The position numbers and the translations under genes are program-made. Below, piece after piece: positions 37,687-46,312 of a stretch of DNA of 46,312 bases. Numbering within the stretch: position 1 is the first letter of the stretch; every line of letters begins with the position of its first letter. The notes under the pieces are model-generated. The model was given only the letters and a program-made list of their open reading frames with translations. It ran no database searches and had not been told where the DNA came from. The stretch spans positions 7,927-54,238 of the forward strand of contig NZ_JAFFZO010000035.1 of assembly GCF_016924145.1 (NCBI RefSeq), in the 5' to 3' direction. The DNA comes from Amphritea pacifica (GTDB taxonomy: Bacteria > Pseudomonadota > Gammaproteobacteria > Pseudomonadales > Balneatricaceae).

Positions 37687-39486
37687 CTAGCTATCAACTT
37701 TCAAAACTGCAAGGAAGGCATCCTGAGGAATCTCAACCCTGCCCACCTGCTTCATTCGTTTCTTACCTTCTTTCTGTTTCTGCAACAGCTTTTTCTTACG
37801 GCTCACGTCACCACCGTAACACTTGGCGATAACGTTCTTGCGCAACGCCTTGACGTTGGTGCGGGAGATAATCTTGCCGCCGATAGCTGCCTGTATGGCA
37901 ACATCGAACATCTGCCGGGGGATCAGCTCTTTCATCTTTTCACACAGCAGACGCCCACGGTAAGGCGCATTATCTTTATGCAGAATAACTGCCAGAGCAT
38001 CGACTTTTTCGCCATTGATCAGAATATCCAGGCGTACCAGTTGGGCTGCCTCAAAGCGAACAAAGTTATACTCCAGTGACGCATACCCCCGACTGACAGA
38101 CTTCAGCCGGTCAAAAAAGTCCAGCACCACTTCTGCCATCGGCAGTTCATAAGAGACCTGAACCTGATTGCCAACAAAATTCATATTTTTCTGTATGCCA
38201 CGCTTTTCCACGCAGAGACCGATAACCTGTCCCAGGTATTCCTGTGGTACCAGAATATTGGCTTCAACAATAGGCTCACGCATCTCTTTGATTGAGCCCG
38301 GATCCGGTAATTTGGAGGGGCTATCAATCTTAACCACGTCACCATTGGTCAGAAGCAGTTCATACACTACCGTTGGGGCAGTGGTGACCAGATCCAGGTC
38401 GTATTCCCGTTCCAGTCGTTCCTGAATAATCTCCATATGCAGCATGCCCAGGAAACCACAGCGAAAACCAAAGCCCAGCGCATCGGAGGATTCGGGTTCG
38501 AAGAATAATGAAGCATCATTCAGCGTCAGTTTATCCAGCGCCTCACGGAAATCTTCATAATCATCGGAACTGGTTGGGAAAAGCCCCGCGTATACCTGCG
38601 GCTGAACCCGTTTAAAGCCCGGCAGGGATGCAACATCGGGGGTTTTGGCATGGGTGATGGTATCGCCCACCGGCGCACCGTGAATATCTTTGATGCCCGC
38701 AACCACATACCCCACTTCACCGGCCCGGAGTACACCGGTTTCGGTGCGCTTGGGGGTAAAGATACCTACGCCATCGACCGGTTGAACCTGGCGGTTGGAT
38801 TTAATCAGAATTTTATCTTTCTTACGCAGAGTGCCCTGCTTTACCCGCACCAGCGAGACCACGCCCAGGTAGTTATCAAACCATGAGTCGATAATCAGTG
38901 CCTGCAAAGGCGCTTCAGGGTCACCTTCCGGCGCAGGGATGTACTTGACCAGAGCTTCGAGAACATCATTGATACCCATGCCACTTTTGGCGCTACAGGC
39001 AACCGCATTGTCGGCCTCAATACCGATCACTTCCTCAATCTCTGTCCGTACCCGCTCAGGTTCTGCCTGGGGGAGGTCCATCTTATTCAGAATGGGCAAT
39101 ACCTCCAGTCCCTGCTCGAGGGCGGTGTAACAGTTGGCAACCGATTGAGCTTCAACCCCCTGCGCTGCATCCACAACCAGCAATGCCCCTTCACAGGCGG
39201 CCAGAGAACGGGACACCTCGTAGCTGAAGTCAACGTGTCCGGGGGTGTCGATAAAGTTGAGCTGATAGATTTTGCCATCCTCAGCGGTGTAGTTTAGCGT
39301 TACACTCTGGGCTTTAATCGTGATTCCGCGCTCACGTTCCAGGTCCATAGAGTCAAGGACCTGCTGCGCCATCTCACGCTCTGACAGCCCGCCACAGGTC
39401 TGAATAAAGCGATCGGCCAGGGTAGATTTACCATGGTCAATATGGGCAATAATGGAAAAGTTACGGATGTGTTCGAGCTTACTCAC
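37687..39486 (-). CDS. lepA: Elongation factor 4 (LepA)
   Basis: Translation GTPase that back-translocates or remodels stalled ribosomes. 599 residues from a GTG start at 39486, giving the exact E. coli length and the family N-terminus [21 protein letters not shown] (P-loop 14-22). The in-frame upstream extension to 39555 is not supported. G3 DTPGHVDF and G4 NKMDL are visible; the C-terminal domain ends with [15 protein letters not shown]. First gene of the lepA-lepB-rnc-era-recO-pdxJ-acpS string. Confidence 0.97.
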   Translation of the reverse strand: MSKLEHIRNFSIIAHIDHGKSTLADRFIQTCGGLSEREMAQQVLDSMDLERERGITIKAQSVTLNYTAEDGKIYQLNFIDTPGHVDFSYEVSRSLAACEGALLVVDAAQGVEAQSVANCYTALEQGLEVLPILNKMDLPQAEPERVRTEIEEVIGIEADNAVACSAKSGMGINDVLEALVKYIPAPEGDPEAPLQALIIDSWFDNYLGVVSLVRVKQGTLRKKDKILIKSNRQVQPVDGVGIFTPKRTETGVLRAGEVGYVVAGIKDIHGAPVGDTITHAKTPDVASLPGFKRVQPQVYAGLFPTSSDDYEDFREALDKLTLNDASLFFEPESSDALGFGFRCGFLGMLHMEIIQERLEREYDLDLVTTAPTVVYELLLTNGDVVKIDSPSKLPDPGSIKEMREPIVEANILVPQEYLGQVIGLCVEKRGIQKNMNFVGNQVQVSYELPMAEVVLDFFDRLKSVSRGYASLEYNFVRFEAAQLVRLDILINGEKVDALAVILHKDNAPYRGRLLCEKMKELIPRQMFDVAIQAAIGGKIISRTNVKALRKNVIAKCYGGDVSRKKKLLQKQKEGKKRMKQVGRVEIPQDAFLAVLKVDS

Positions 39487-39602
39487 TACGGAATCACCAG
39501 CTAATAAATTTAACCATGCAACCCCATCGTCAGGGCGCAATTCTGAAGCGGGCAAGTGTACCGTATTTCAGCTGTAACGACCATCAAAGAGAAACAGATC
39601 GG

Positions 39603-39633
39603 AAAATAAACAGAGGGGCCTGAAGCCCCTCTG
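39603..39633 (-). terminator. Rho-independent terminator of mucD
   Basis: On minus: CAGAGGGGC, loop TTCAG, GCCCCTCTG, then TTTATTTT. Perfect 9-bp stem 13 bp after the mucD stop, separating the stress-response genes from lepA. Confidence 0.9.
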
Positions 39634-39645
39634 AATCACTGTGGT

Positions 39646-41049
39646 CTATTTGAGTTTCAGGGGGATAAACATGGGACTGCCACGGCGTACTATGCGCATC
39701 GGCACCGCTTTATTATCCGGCAATGCTTCAACAACACCGGCAAAGGTATCGACTGAATCGATCTCTTCACCATTGAGCATGGTGATCACATCACCCACCA
39801 TCAGACCAGAATCTGCACCGGCGCCATTCGCGACCTGACGAACCACAACCCCCTCTGTCACACTAAGGCGTTCGCGCAGTTGATCATCCAGCTCACTGAC
39901 CTGAATATTCAAACGGTTGGCCGATGCTTTTTCTTCCATCTGACCTGCTGTTTTCAGCTCCTCACCCTGTGAGGGCAACAGACCGATGGTCACAGTAATA
40001 GTCTGTTTCTTACCATCCCGGACAACCCCAACCCGGGCATCAGTCTCAGGTGGAATGCGTCCAACCTGGTGTGGCAGATCACCGGAACGATCGATCATGT
40101 TGCCATTGAAACTGTAGATAATATCGCCTTCCTGAATACCTGCAGCTTCTGCCGGGCTGTCGGGCAGAACTTTGGCAACCAGCGCACCACCGGGCTTATC
40201 CAGTCCAAAAGACTCAGCCAGATCGCGATTCACCTCCTGAATGATAACACCCAGCCAGCCCCGGCTTACCTTACCTTTATCTTTGAGCTGATCGACCACC
40301 TCCATCGCAACATTCATCGGGATGGAGAAAGACAGCCCCATAAAGCCGCCAGAACGGGTATAGATCTGAGAGTTGATGCCGATCACCTCGCCCTGCATAT
40401 TAAACAGGGGACCACCGGAGTTACCCGGATTAATCGCAACATCAGTCTGTATAAATGGCACATAGGTTTCATTTGCCAGACTGCGGTCTGTAGCGCTGAT
40501 AATGCCTGCGGTAACGGAGTGGTCAAACCCAAATGGCGAACCGATAGCAAGTACCCACTCACCTACTTCAGCTTTGTCTGAATCACCAATTTTTACCACT
40601 GGAAGATCCGTTGCATCAATCTTCAACAGCGCCACATCTGAACGCTTATCAGAACCGATTATCTTAGCTTCGAGTTCCCGCCGGTCGCTCAGACGAACGA
40701 TCACTTTATCCGCATCTGCCACCACATGGTGATTGGTCAGAATGTAACCATCCTCAGAGATGATAAAGCCCGACCCGAGAGACTGAGGAGCTTTATGCCG
40801 CGGCGCATTGCCATAGCCCTCAGGGATGCGGAAGAAATGACGGAAGATATCCGGAATATCCTGACCATCCGGGAGCTGCATATCCGGCATCCCCTGAACC
40901 TGGCTGGAGATCTGCTGGACCGTACTAATATTAACTACAGCAGGGGAAGCCTGCTTAACCAGATCCTTAAATTCTGGCAGCGCAGCATGCACACTGCTCA
41001 CACACAAACAGAAAAGAACCAGACTAAAAGTCGCTCTGACTAGTTTCAT
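39646..41049 (-). CDS. mucD: DegP/MucD-type periplasmic serine protease
   Basis: HtrA-family chaperone-protease for misfolded envelope proteins. The 467 residues start with a signal peptide (cut probably after VHA, residue 22). Catalytic triad: H108 (LTNHHVV), D138 (SDVALLKI) and S211 (NPGNSGGPLF). Two PDZ domains follow, near 265-350 and 375-460. It ends the rpoE-rseA-rseC-mucD group, as algU-muc in Pseudomonas. Expression probably under sigma E. Confidence 0.94.
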   Translation of the reverse strand: MKLVRATFSLVLFCLCVSSVHAALPEFKDLVKQASPAVVNISTVQQISSQVQGMPDMQLPDGQDIPDIFRHFFRIPEGYGNAPRHKAPQSLGSGFIISEDGYILTNHHVVADADKVIVRLSDRRELEAKIIGSDKRSDVALLKIDATDLPVVKIGDSDKAEVGEWVLAIGSPFGFDHSVTAGIISATDRSLANETYVPFIQTDVAINPGNSGGPLFNMQGEVIGINSQIYTRSGGFMGLSFSIPMNVAMEVVDQLKDKGKVSRGWLGVIIQEVNRDLAESFGLDKPGGALVAKVLPDSPAEAAGIQEGDIIYSFNGNMIDRSGDLPHQVGRIPPETDARVGVVRDGKKQTITVTIGLLPSQGEELKTAGQMEEKASANRLNIQVSELDDQLRERLSVTEGVVVRQVANGAGADSGLMVGDVITMLNGEEIDSVDTFAGVVEALPDNKAVPMRIVRRGSPMFIPLKLK

Positions 41050-41087
41050 ATCGTTTATCCTGTATATCAGTTATTACTCTATGTAAA

Positions 41088-41522
41088 TCAGACTCTGCGA
41101 AGCAGCACCGGCCGGTAACTGCAGTTCCGGCTTATTCGGCCGGAGATAAATCGTGTTATGACAAATCCACCCGCCAGACCGAAGCCAGCGCTTAAAATAA
41201 CACCGGGTTCGGAAAGGCCGTAACGCTGCGCTGCCACTGCTGTGATAAACATCGCCAACAGGGGCAGCAGATAAACCAGCAAGGATGCGGTGAGAAAAGA
41301 TCGTTCCCCCACGCCCAAGGTCACTTCATCATTCACGCAGACCTCGAGATGCTGAGGGTTATCAACCTGAATCTCCAGCCGTTTACCATCACCTATTCTG
41401 GCTAATAAACTCTGCCCACACCCCTTCTGAGCGCTACAGCTGGAACAGGCACTTTGCTTAATCGTTTCAACCCATACCGTCCCGTCTTCAAGACGCACTA
41501 CACGGCCATTTTCTTCAAGCAT
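41088..41522 (-). CDS. rseC: RseC/MucC-family membrane protein
   Basis: 144 residues with a Cys-rich N-terminal part (C26, C29, C35 in SACSSCSAQKGCG) that may bind an Fe-S cluster and two membrane segments near 78-97 and 106-124. The family is linked to sigma-E control (RseC/MucC) and to the SoxR-reducing system. It lies 6 bp after the anti-sigma gene. Confidence 0.9.
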   Translation of the reverse strand: MLEENGRVVRLEDGTVWVETIKQSACSSCSAQKGCGQSLLARIGDGKRLEIQVDNPQHLEVCVNDEVTLGVGERSFLTASLLVYLLPLLAMFITAVAAQRYGLSEPGVILSAGFGLAGGFVITRFISGRISRNCSYRPVLLRRV

Positions 41523-41528
41523 GGTGAA

Positions 41529-42380
41529 TTACTGTATCTTCTCAATAGAGTTAACCACACGGTCGGCAACCATCAGAGGCACATCGCCCACGACGGTGAC
41601 GAAGAACTGATCATCCACTTTCTTCCCGATCGCAACCATATTACCCAGCTGTGTCGCGCCTTCAGGAACAGCCGCATCACCCGTCCTTTCAATACTCAGG
41701 GTAAAAGAGTTAACCCCATTACTGAATACGGTCAGTTCAGCCCCCGGAGCCATGGCATTTTTAACCGGGGTATACCCCTCCGGAATCCAGCCTGGAGAAG
41801 AGCTCACCAGTTTTCCCTCGCGCAACACATTATGCTGGCGGATATAACTGTTTAACCCGGCATTAAAACGGATGATATTGTCATCACTGTTACCACTCTG
41901 ATGCGATAGGCGAGGGGCTCCAAACTGAGCACGCATCAGATCGCGGGAGGGAGCAAAGCTCGGCTTCACAGTAGCCGTACTGGGCTCAGGCGCCTGAGCC
42001 AGGCCGCTGTCCACAGGAGATGGCGAATTAACACCGAAATTCTGCCCTCCCAGAATAACCACCGCAGTAACCGATGCGGCAACAGCCATACTAATCAGCG
42101 GTTTAAAGAAGCTCTTACCCGAAATACCAGTGTTCACCGGAGAGTCAGCCGTTGTCTTACTAAACGTGGGCTCAGACTCAACAGCATCCATTACTGCGGC
42201 ACTGATATCACCGGCACCCAACTGTTCATTCTTCAGTAGTGAACTGGCCAGATGATAACGCTGCCACTGTCCGGACAACTCTTTATTGTCAGCACTCTGC
42301 TTTAACAGGCTGCGTAACTCAAAGTCACCCACTTCATTGTCCATCAATGCAGAAAGCGCTTCTCTGGGTTGTTCGCTCAT
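41529..42380 (-). CDS. rseA: Sigma-E anti-sigma factor RseA fused to an RseB/MucB C-terminal-like domain
   Basis: Inner-membrane anti-sigma factor, 283 residues, longer than E. coli RseA (216) and P. aeruginosa MucA (194). Residues 1-60 are the RseA/MucA cytoplasmic domain (EALSALMDNEVGDFELRSLL, then WQRYHLASSLL). One membrane segment lies near 94-112. The periplasmic linker has NAGLNSYIRQHN near 173-184. From about 196 the sequence follows the pattern of the C-terminal domain of RseB/MucB: SPGWIPEGYTPV, TVFSNGVNSFTLSIE, then VTVVGDVPLMVADRVVNSI. No separate rseB gene follows; rseC is 6 bp away. So the RseA-binding domain of RseB seems joined in cis, without RseB's LolA-like sensor domain. 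The fusion is inferred from motif patterns. Confidence 0.8.
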   Translation of the reverse strand: MSEQPREALSALMDNEVGDFELRSLLKQSADNKELSGQWQRYHLASSLLKNEQLGAGDISAAVMDAVESEPTFSKTTADSPVNTGISGKSFFKPLISMAVAASVTAVVILGGQNFGVNSPSPVDSGLAQAPEPSTATVKPSFAPSRDLMRAQFGAPRLSHQSGNSDDNIIRFNAGLNSYIRQHNVLREGKLVSSSPGWIPEGYTPVKNAMAPGAELTVFSNGVNSFTLSIERTGDAAVPEGATQLGNMVAIGKKVDDQFFVTVVGDVPLMVADRVVNSIEKIQ

Positions 42381-42499
42381 TAGCCAACTCCTAACGGATT
42401 AAGTATCTGCTTAACAGTGTCCGGTGAGGTCATTACACCCAGTTCACTCTGTTAAACAATTCAATTCAACGGTCCGGTACTACAATAAAAACCATTGCT

Positions 42500-43084
42500 T
42501 TAATTCAATAAGGGGGCGATCTCCTTATCAATCGCCTCCCGGGCCCGGAAGATTCGTGAGCGCACGGTACCCACCGGACAATCCATAATCTGAGCAATAT
42601 CTTCATAACTCAGCCCGTCAAACTCGCGCAGTGACAACGCCGCTCTGAGATCCTGTGGAAGTTTATCCATCGCATCCCTGACCACTCTGGCCAGTTCATC
42701 CCGATACAAACTGTTCTCCGGGGTCTCAATATCTTTTAGCCCGCTATCACCTTCTATATGGTGCGCATCATCAACATCGACATCCATATCCGGCGGTCTC
42801 CGCCCCTTTGCCACCAGATGATTTTTAGCGGTATTGATCGCAATCCGGTAAAGCCATGTATAGAAAGCACTGTCACCACGAAAATTCGGCAGCGCCCGGT
42901 AGGCTTTAATAAACGCTTCCTGTGACACATCCATCGCTTCATGATGGTCGTACACATACCGCCCAATCAGGCCAATAATTTTATGCTGGTATTTTTTTAC
43001 CAACAGATCAAAGGCGGTTTTATCACCTTCCTGAACACGCCTGACCAGCTTATGATCTATCGATGTTTGGCTTTCGCTGGACAT
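42500..43084 (-). CDS. rpoE: RNA polymerase sigma factor RpoE/AlgU
   Basis: ECF sigma factor for envelope stress. The 194 residues are very similar in pattern to AlgU: region 2 with FDLLVKKYQHKIIGLIGRYV, SQEAFIKAYRALPNFRGDS and FYTWLYRIAINTAKNHL; region 4 with DLRAALSLREFDGLSYEDIA and CPVGTVRSRIFRAREAID. Followed 119 bp later by its anti-sigma gene. Preceded by a close match to its own promoter. Confidence 0.97.
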   Translation of the reverse strand: MSSESQTSIDHKLVRRVQEGDKTAFDLLVKKYQHKIIGLIGRYVYDHHEAMDVSQEAFIKAYRALPNFRGDSAFYTWLYRIAINTAKNHLVAKGRRPPDMDVDVDDAHHIEGDSGLKDIETPENSLYRDELARVVRDAMDKLPQDLRAALSLREFDGLSYEDIAQIMDCPVGTVRSRIFRAREAIDKEIAPLLN

Positions 43085-43204
43085 TCGATTCCTTATTGTA
43101 TGAACAGTTCCAAACTAATGTAGCTGCTTACAGCCTCAAGGAAGTATGAATGCCACCCCCTGTTTTATGCAACCCTTTACCAGAGCTGAACTTAAGTTAT
43201 ATCG

Positions 43205-43232
43205 TAAGAGCCCTGTAGCGTAACTAAGTTCC
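43205..43232 (-). promoter_or_regulatory. Sigma-E (autoregulatory) promoter of rpoE
   Basis: On minus: GGAACTT (43226-43232), 16 bases, then TCTTA (43205-43209). The -35 is the perfect sigma-E consensus and the -10 differs by one base from TCTGA. It is 120 bp before rpoE, the place where rpoE/algU autoregulation acts in other bacteria. It also lies between divergent rpoE and nadB. Confidence 0.75.
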
Positions 43233-43335
43233 ATTATGTTGAAAAAAAATTCAATATTTTCACCCCCACACTGGCCCCCGTCACCGGTTCGGGCAATAAT
43301 TAGCCACTTATATCGATAGCAGTAGAGAGTCAGCA

Positions 43336-44931
43336 ATGAGTGATGAGTTTCAGTATGATGTCCTGATAATTGGTAGTGGCGCTTCCGGACTCGGACTTGC
43401 CCTCCAACTGCCTGACACCTTCAGAATTGCTGTACTCAGCAAGGCCAGCCTGACCAGCGGCTCTACCTATCAGGCTCAGGGGGGGGTCGCCGCGGTACTG
43501 GATGATACTGACAGTACTCAGGCACATATCCAGGATACCATCACTGCCGGGGCAAACCTCAGCCGCAAAGACGCCGTTAAATTTACCGTCGAGCATGGCA
43601 AAGAAAGTATCGACTGGCTGATCCAGCAAGGTGTTCCATTTACCCAGGAAGGTAATGAATACCACCTGACCAAAGAGGGTGGACACAGTCACCGCCGCAT
43701 CATTCACTCTGCCGACGCCACAGGTCAGGCCATTCAGCAGACGCTGATTGAACGGGCGAAGGCCTGCAGCAACATCGACCTGTTTGAAGACCGCATTGCA
43801 GTAGACCTCATCACCCGACATAAACTTAACCTGCCTGATAATCGCTGTATCGGCGCATACGTCCTTAACCACAACACCGGCCATGTAGATGTGTTTAAAG
43901 CAGGCTCAACCGTTTTGGCGACCGGAGGTGTGAGCAAAGCCTATCTCTATACCAGCAACCCCGACGGTGCCTCAGGAGACGGTATTGCGATGGCCTGGCG
44001 GGCAGGTTGCCGGGTTGGTAATCTTGAGTTTAATCAGTTTCACCCGACCTGCCTCTATCACCCACAAGCAAAATCGTTTCTGATCTCTGAGGCAGTGCGA
44101 GGCGAAGGCGGCAAACTGCGACTACCGGATGGTAGCCGTTTTATGGATAAGTTTGACGAACGCGGCGAACTTGCCCCCCGCGATATCGTCGCCAGAGCGA
44201 TCGACCACGAGATGAAACGCCTGGGTTGTGACTGCGTTTTTCTCGATATATCTCATAAACCGGCCGAGTTTATTAAACAGCATTTCCCAACAATCTATGA
44301 GCGCTGCCTCAAGTATGGCATCGATATCACCCGGGAAGCGATTCCAGTGGTTCCGGCGGCCCACTATACCTGCGGTGGCATCATGACCAATCAGCACGGT
44401 ATGAGTGATGTAGAAGGGTTATACGCTATCGGAGAGACCTCATTTACCGGCCTGCATGGCGCCAACCGGCTCGCCAGCAACTCACTGCTTGAATGCATCG
44501 TTTACGCCTCATCCGCTGCCCGGCATATCACCAGTCACAACCACCCTCTTGGAGAGTTGCCAGAGATTCCCGCCTGGGATGAAAGTCAGGTAACCAACTC
44601 CGATGAAGACGTCATTATCGCCCACAACTGGGACGAGCTGCGTCGCTTTATGTGGGATTACGTCGGCATTGTACGAACAAACAAACGCCTGCAGCGCGCT
44701 AAACACCGGGTTGACCTGTTACAACAGGAGATCAGTGAATATTACAGTAACTATAAGGTTAGCCGGGATCTGCTGGAGCTGCGAAACCTGGCTGTCGTTG
44801 CCGATCTGATTATACGTTCAGCGATGCAACGCCAGGAGAGTCGGGGCCTGCACTATACACTTGATTATCCGAAGAGCGGGGCTGAAGCAAGAGATACCAT
44901 CCTGACACCGGTTAACTATGACTGGCGCTGA
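43336..44931 (+). CDS. nadB: L-aspartate oxidase
   Basis: FAD enzyme that oxidises aspartate to iminoaspartate for NAD synthesis. The 531 residues have the FAD motif GSGASGLG at 13-20, [11 protein letters not shown] near 45-55, the LASNSLLE block near 381-388 and the C-terminal helical domain. Divergent from rpoE, as in Pseudomonas. Its 3' end overlaps the convergent ygfX gene by 20 bp. Confidence 0.96.
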   Translation: MSDEFQYDVLIIGSGASGLGLALQLPDTFRIAVLSKASLTSGSTYQAQGGVAAVLDDTDSTQAHIQDTITAGANLSRKDAVKFTVEHGKESIDWLIQQGVPFTQEGNEYHLTKEGGHSHRRIIHSADATGQAIQQTLIERAKACSNIDLFEDRIAVDLITRHKLNLPDNRCIGAYVLNHNTGHVDVFKAGSTVLATGGVSKAYLYTSNPDGASGDGIAMAWRAGCRVGNLEFNQFHPTCLYHPQAKSFLISEAVRGEGGKLRLPDGSRFMDKFDERGELAPRDIVARAIDHEMKRLGCDCVFLDISHKPAEFIKQHFPTIYERCLKYGIDITREAIPVVPAAHYTCGGIMTNQHGMSDVEGLYAIGETSFTGLHGANRLASNSLLECIVYASSAARHITSHNHPLGELPEIPAWDESQVTNSDEDVIIAHNWDELRRFMWDYVGIVRTNKRLQRAKHRVDLLQQEISEYYSNYKVSRDLLELRNLAVVADLIIRSAMQRQESRGLHYTLDYPKSGAEARDTILTPVNYDWR

Positions 44932-45364
44932 CCGGTGGCGGTGCAAACCTGAGTAAAACCTGCAGTTTTCTGAATTGAGCTGCAGTAACGCTGTCCCGCC
45001 AGATTAGCACTGATACTGAGCCCTGCTGGTCGCGAACTTTGAGCTTAAGCCCCAACAGCAGAGGCGAAATCAGTCGCTGCTGTATTGCTTCAACCTCCAC
45101 CCAGCCACTTCCCCGCAAACAGACAACCACTGCTTTGCGTTCCGCAAGCCAGCGAATACCGGATACTGAACCTGCATCTGTCAGCATAATTATACGAGGC
45201 CAACAATAGATCAGATAACAGCAACAGGCCAGAGATAGAACGAGCTTAAAGGTAAAACTAAGACCTGAGAGCCATACCGAAAAAACCGATAGCGCAGCAA
45301 GCAGCAGAAACAGATACCGCGCAGTAACGGAAGGATGTATTTCAACTTGCAGGGGGCTGAACAC
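44912..45364 (-). CDS. ygfX: YgfX-type small membrane protein (toxin-CptA-like family)
   Basis: 150 residues with two close N-terminal membrane segments (near 16-35 and 38-56) and a soluble C-terminal part. The position directly after sdhE and the two-helix plan match YgfX/CptA, which has been linked to cell division and FtsZ/MreB inhibition in E. coli. The start overlaps the 3' end of sdhE by 23 bp. The stop lies inside the convergent nadB end (20-bp overlap). Confidence 0.82.
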   Translation of the reverse strand: MFSPLQVEIHPSVTARYLFLLLAALSVFSVWLSGLSFTFKLVLSLACCCYLIYCWPRIIMLTDAGSVSGIRWLAERKAVVVCLRGSGWVEVEAIQQRLISPLLLGLKLKVRDQQGSVSVLIWRDSVTAAQFRKLQVLLRFAPPPVSASHS

Positions 45365-45602
45365 GATCCAGAATAATCCGCACGATACGTTGAATATCGG
45401 GATCTTCTGCCTCTTCCCGCTCCATCAGCCAGACAAACAGCTCAGTGTCCTCACAGGCAAGCAACTTAACAAAACGATCCTGATCTTCAGGGTCCAGATC
45501 CTGAAAAGCTTCGTCAACAAAAGGAACAAACAACACATCAAGTTCCAGCATACCTCTTCGGCTTTGCCAGCGTAAACGGCGAATATCTTCTTCGGTGTAC
45601 AT
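45342..45602 (-). CDS. sdhE: FAD assembly factor SdhE
   Basis: 86-residue cytoplasmic protein that helps attach FAD covalently to succinate dehydrogenase SdhA. It has the conserved RGMLELD motif (RGxxE, residues 16-20) and the aspartate-rich region FQDLDPEDQDRF. Ribosome site AGG in GCAGGTAGATA before the ATG. Upstream of ygfX in the usual sdhE-ygfX order. Confidence 0.94.
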   Translation of the reverse strand: MYTEEDIRRLRWQSRRGMLELDVLFVPFVDEAFQDLDPEDQDRFVKLLACEDTELFVWLMEREEAEDPDIQRIVRIILDRVQPPAS

Positions 45603-45617
45603 TATCTACCTGCTTAT

Positions 45618-45743
45618 TTATGGAGAGTAGTTCTCGCGGTTATCGCACCAAGCCTGAATTGCGAGGTACGCAATATATAAAACAATCCCCCCACCTAGCA
45701 AGCCAAACAGCAAATGGGGCAGATAAATAATGACGAGAGTCAT
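45618..45743 (-). CDS. Possible small membrane peptide upstream of sdhE
   Basis: A 41-codon frame from the ATG at 45743, with one hydrophobic segment (IIYLPHLLFGLLGGGIVLYIAYLAI within residues 4-30, only part shown by position) and a polar charged tail ending ENYSP. It ends 15 bp before the sdhE start. The ribosome site is weak and a longer overlapping frame through the repeats also exists. It could be a small gene or chance; I cannot name a family. Confidence 0.3.
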   Translation of the reverse strand: MTLVIIYLPHLLFGLLGGGIVLYIAYLAIQAWCDNRENYSP

Positions 45744-45828
45744 ATAAGAGCAGTAGCATAAAAGCTGTTGCTAGACGTGGCTGCACCACTTGCCAGAACG
45801 GAACCTTCGGCTCCTGCCAGAAAAAGCT

Positions 45829-46140
45829 ATCGCGACGGGGGCGTCGCTCCCACAGGGGCTTAGCTTCTTCAGATAGTATAGGAGCCTCTTCCAGGGGCGA
45901 TAAGCACTCGCTGCAGGAAGCAGCTCCTACAAAACCACCTACCTTGTGGGATTGTGGGAGGCGCGCGGGTATGCCCTTTGGGTACCTCGCGGCGATACCC
46001 AGGGGTTCATCGCGACGGGGGCGTCGCTCCCACAGGGCCTTAGCGTCTTCAGATAGTGCAGGAGCCCCTTCCAGGGGCGATAAGCACTCGCGGCTGGAGC
46101 AGTTCCTACAACAATCATCCACCCTTGTGGGATTATGGGA
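45829..46140. repeat. REP-like repeats: two copies of a 132-bp unit, 180-bp period
   Basis: 45829-45960 recurs at 46009-46140 with few changes. Each unit starts with an imperfect palindrome around CGACGGGGGCGTCG, carries GGGGCGATAAGCACTCGC, then a GC-rich hairpin element (CTGCAGGAAGCAG in the left copy), and ends with ACCTTGTGGG. The 48-bp gap holds another hairpin-like stretch near 45966-46003 (GGGTATGCCC...GATACCC). These are typical of bacterial extragenic palindromes (REP/BIME). They lie between sdhE and the rRNA terminator. Frames that cross them are not genes. Confidence 0.85.
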
Positions 46141-46166
46141 GGCAAGCCGCGTAGCGGCGTCTGAAC

Positions 46167-46200
46167 GAAAAAAGCCCCGATCATCTCAATGATCGGGGCT
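46167..46200 (-). terminator. Rho-independent terminator of the rRNA operon
   Basis: On minus: AGCCCCGATCAT, loop TGAG, ATGATCGGGGCT, then six T (plus A run 46168-46173). A perfect 12-bp stem 15 bp after the 5S end. Confidence 0.94.
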
Positions 46201-46214
46201 GTTTCGTATTAGGT

Positions 46215-46312
46215 GCTTGGCGATGACCTACTCTCGCATGGAGAAGCTCCACACTACCATCGGCGCTAAGACGTTTCACTTCCGAGTTCGGGAAGGGATC
46301 GGGTGGTTCCAT
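46215..46312 (-). rRNA. 5S ribosomal RNA (3' part; 5' end beyond the window)
   Basis: On minus, bases 46312-46215 match 5S rRNA: GATCCCTTCCCGAACTCG, GAAACG, GATGGTAGTGTGG and the 3' end GAGAGTAGGTCATCGCC. About 98 of about 115 nt are present and the first 15-20 nt lie outside. It marks the 3' end of an rRNA operon on minus. Confidence 0.95.

Overview
The window reads as chromosomal DNA of a marine gammaproteobacterium of the Oceanospirillales type (Amphritea, Neptunomonas or Marinobacterium-like). This placement is inferred from gene content and order: the rpoE-rseA-rseC-mucD-lepA-lepB-rnc-era-recO-pdxJ-acpS-cysM string with divergent nadB resembles Pseudomonas and Oceanospirillales, and bioBFHCD is one operon with bioA elsewhere. 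Both ends fall in repeated RNA genes: a tandemly duplicated initiator tRNA region on the left and a 5S rRNA gene on the right. The window may therefore be a whole assembly contig.

Layout. 1-355: initiator tRNA-Met on the minus strand with promoter and terminator, preceded by a direct repeat carrying a broken second copy. 1055-7121: an amino-acid use module of fused indolepyruvate:ferredoxin oxidoreductase, Leu/Phe-type dehydrogenase and a Na+-coupled NSS transporter. 7322-10858: a tight four-gene operon (thermostable-hemolysin family, AMP-dependent ligase, heme-oxygenase-like diiron protein, SDR), followed by a secreted TPR protein and a convergent QseBC-like two-component system. This is the best candidate for an undescribed pathway. 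14.0-20.4 kb: an accessory stretch with a sigma-54-preceded unknown protein, an SDR remnant, a secreted EF-hand protein, type III glutamine synthetase behind a sigma-54-like promoter, a GST, a SprA-type putative metalloprotease and a small protein with a flagellar-rod-like C-terminus.

20.4-31.0 kb: biotin synthesis (bioB-F-H-C-D on minus; bioA on plus at 29.7 kb), with comF, a Na/phosphate cotransporter, trmO and a TehA/SLAC1-type transporter between. 31.0-43.1 kb: a minus-strand housekeeping block with envelope stress control (rpoE, a fused RseA/RseB-type anti-sigma factor, rseC, mucD), lepA, lepB, a DUF4845 protein, rnc, era, recO, pdxJ, acpS and cysM. 43.3-46.3 kb: nadB, ygfX and sdhE, then a REP-like repeat array and the 3' end of a ribosomal RNA operon.

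Most notable: the ligase/diiron-oxidase/SDR/hemolysin cluster, whose ligase has Arg at the usual catalytic A10 Lys position; an RseA protein whose periplasmic end looks like the C-terminal domain of RseB/MucB while no separate RseB gene is present; a near-consensus sigma-E promoter at rpoE; two sigma-54-like promoters; and scrambled tRNA-fMet fragments at the left edge.
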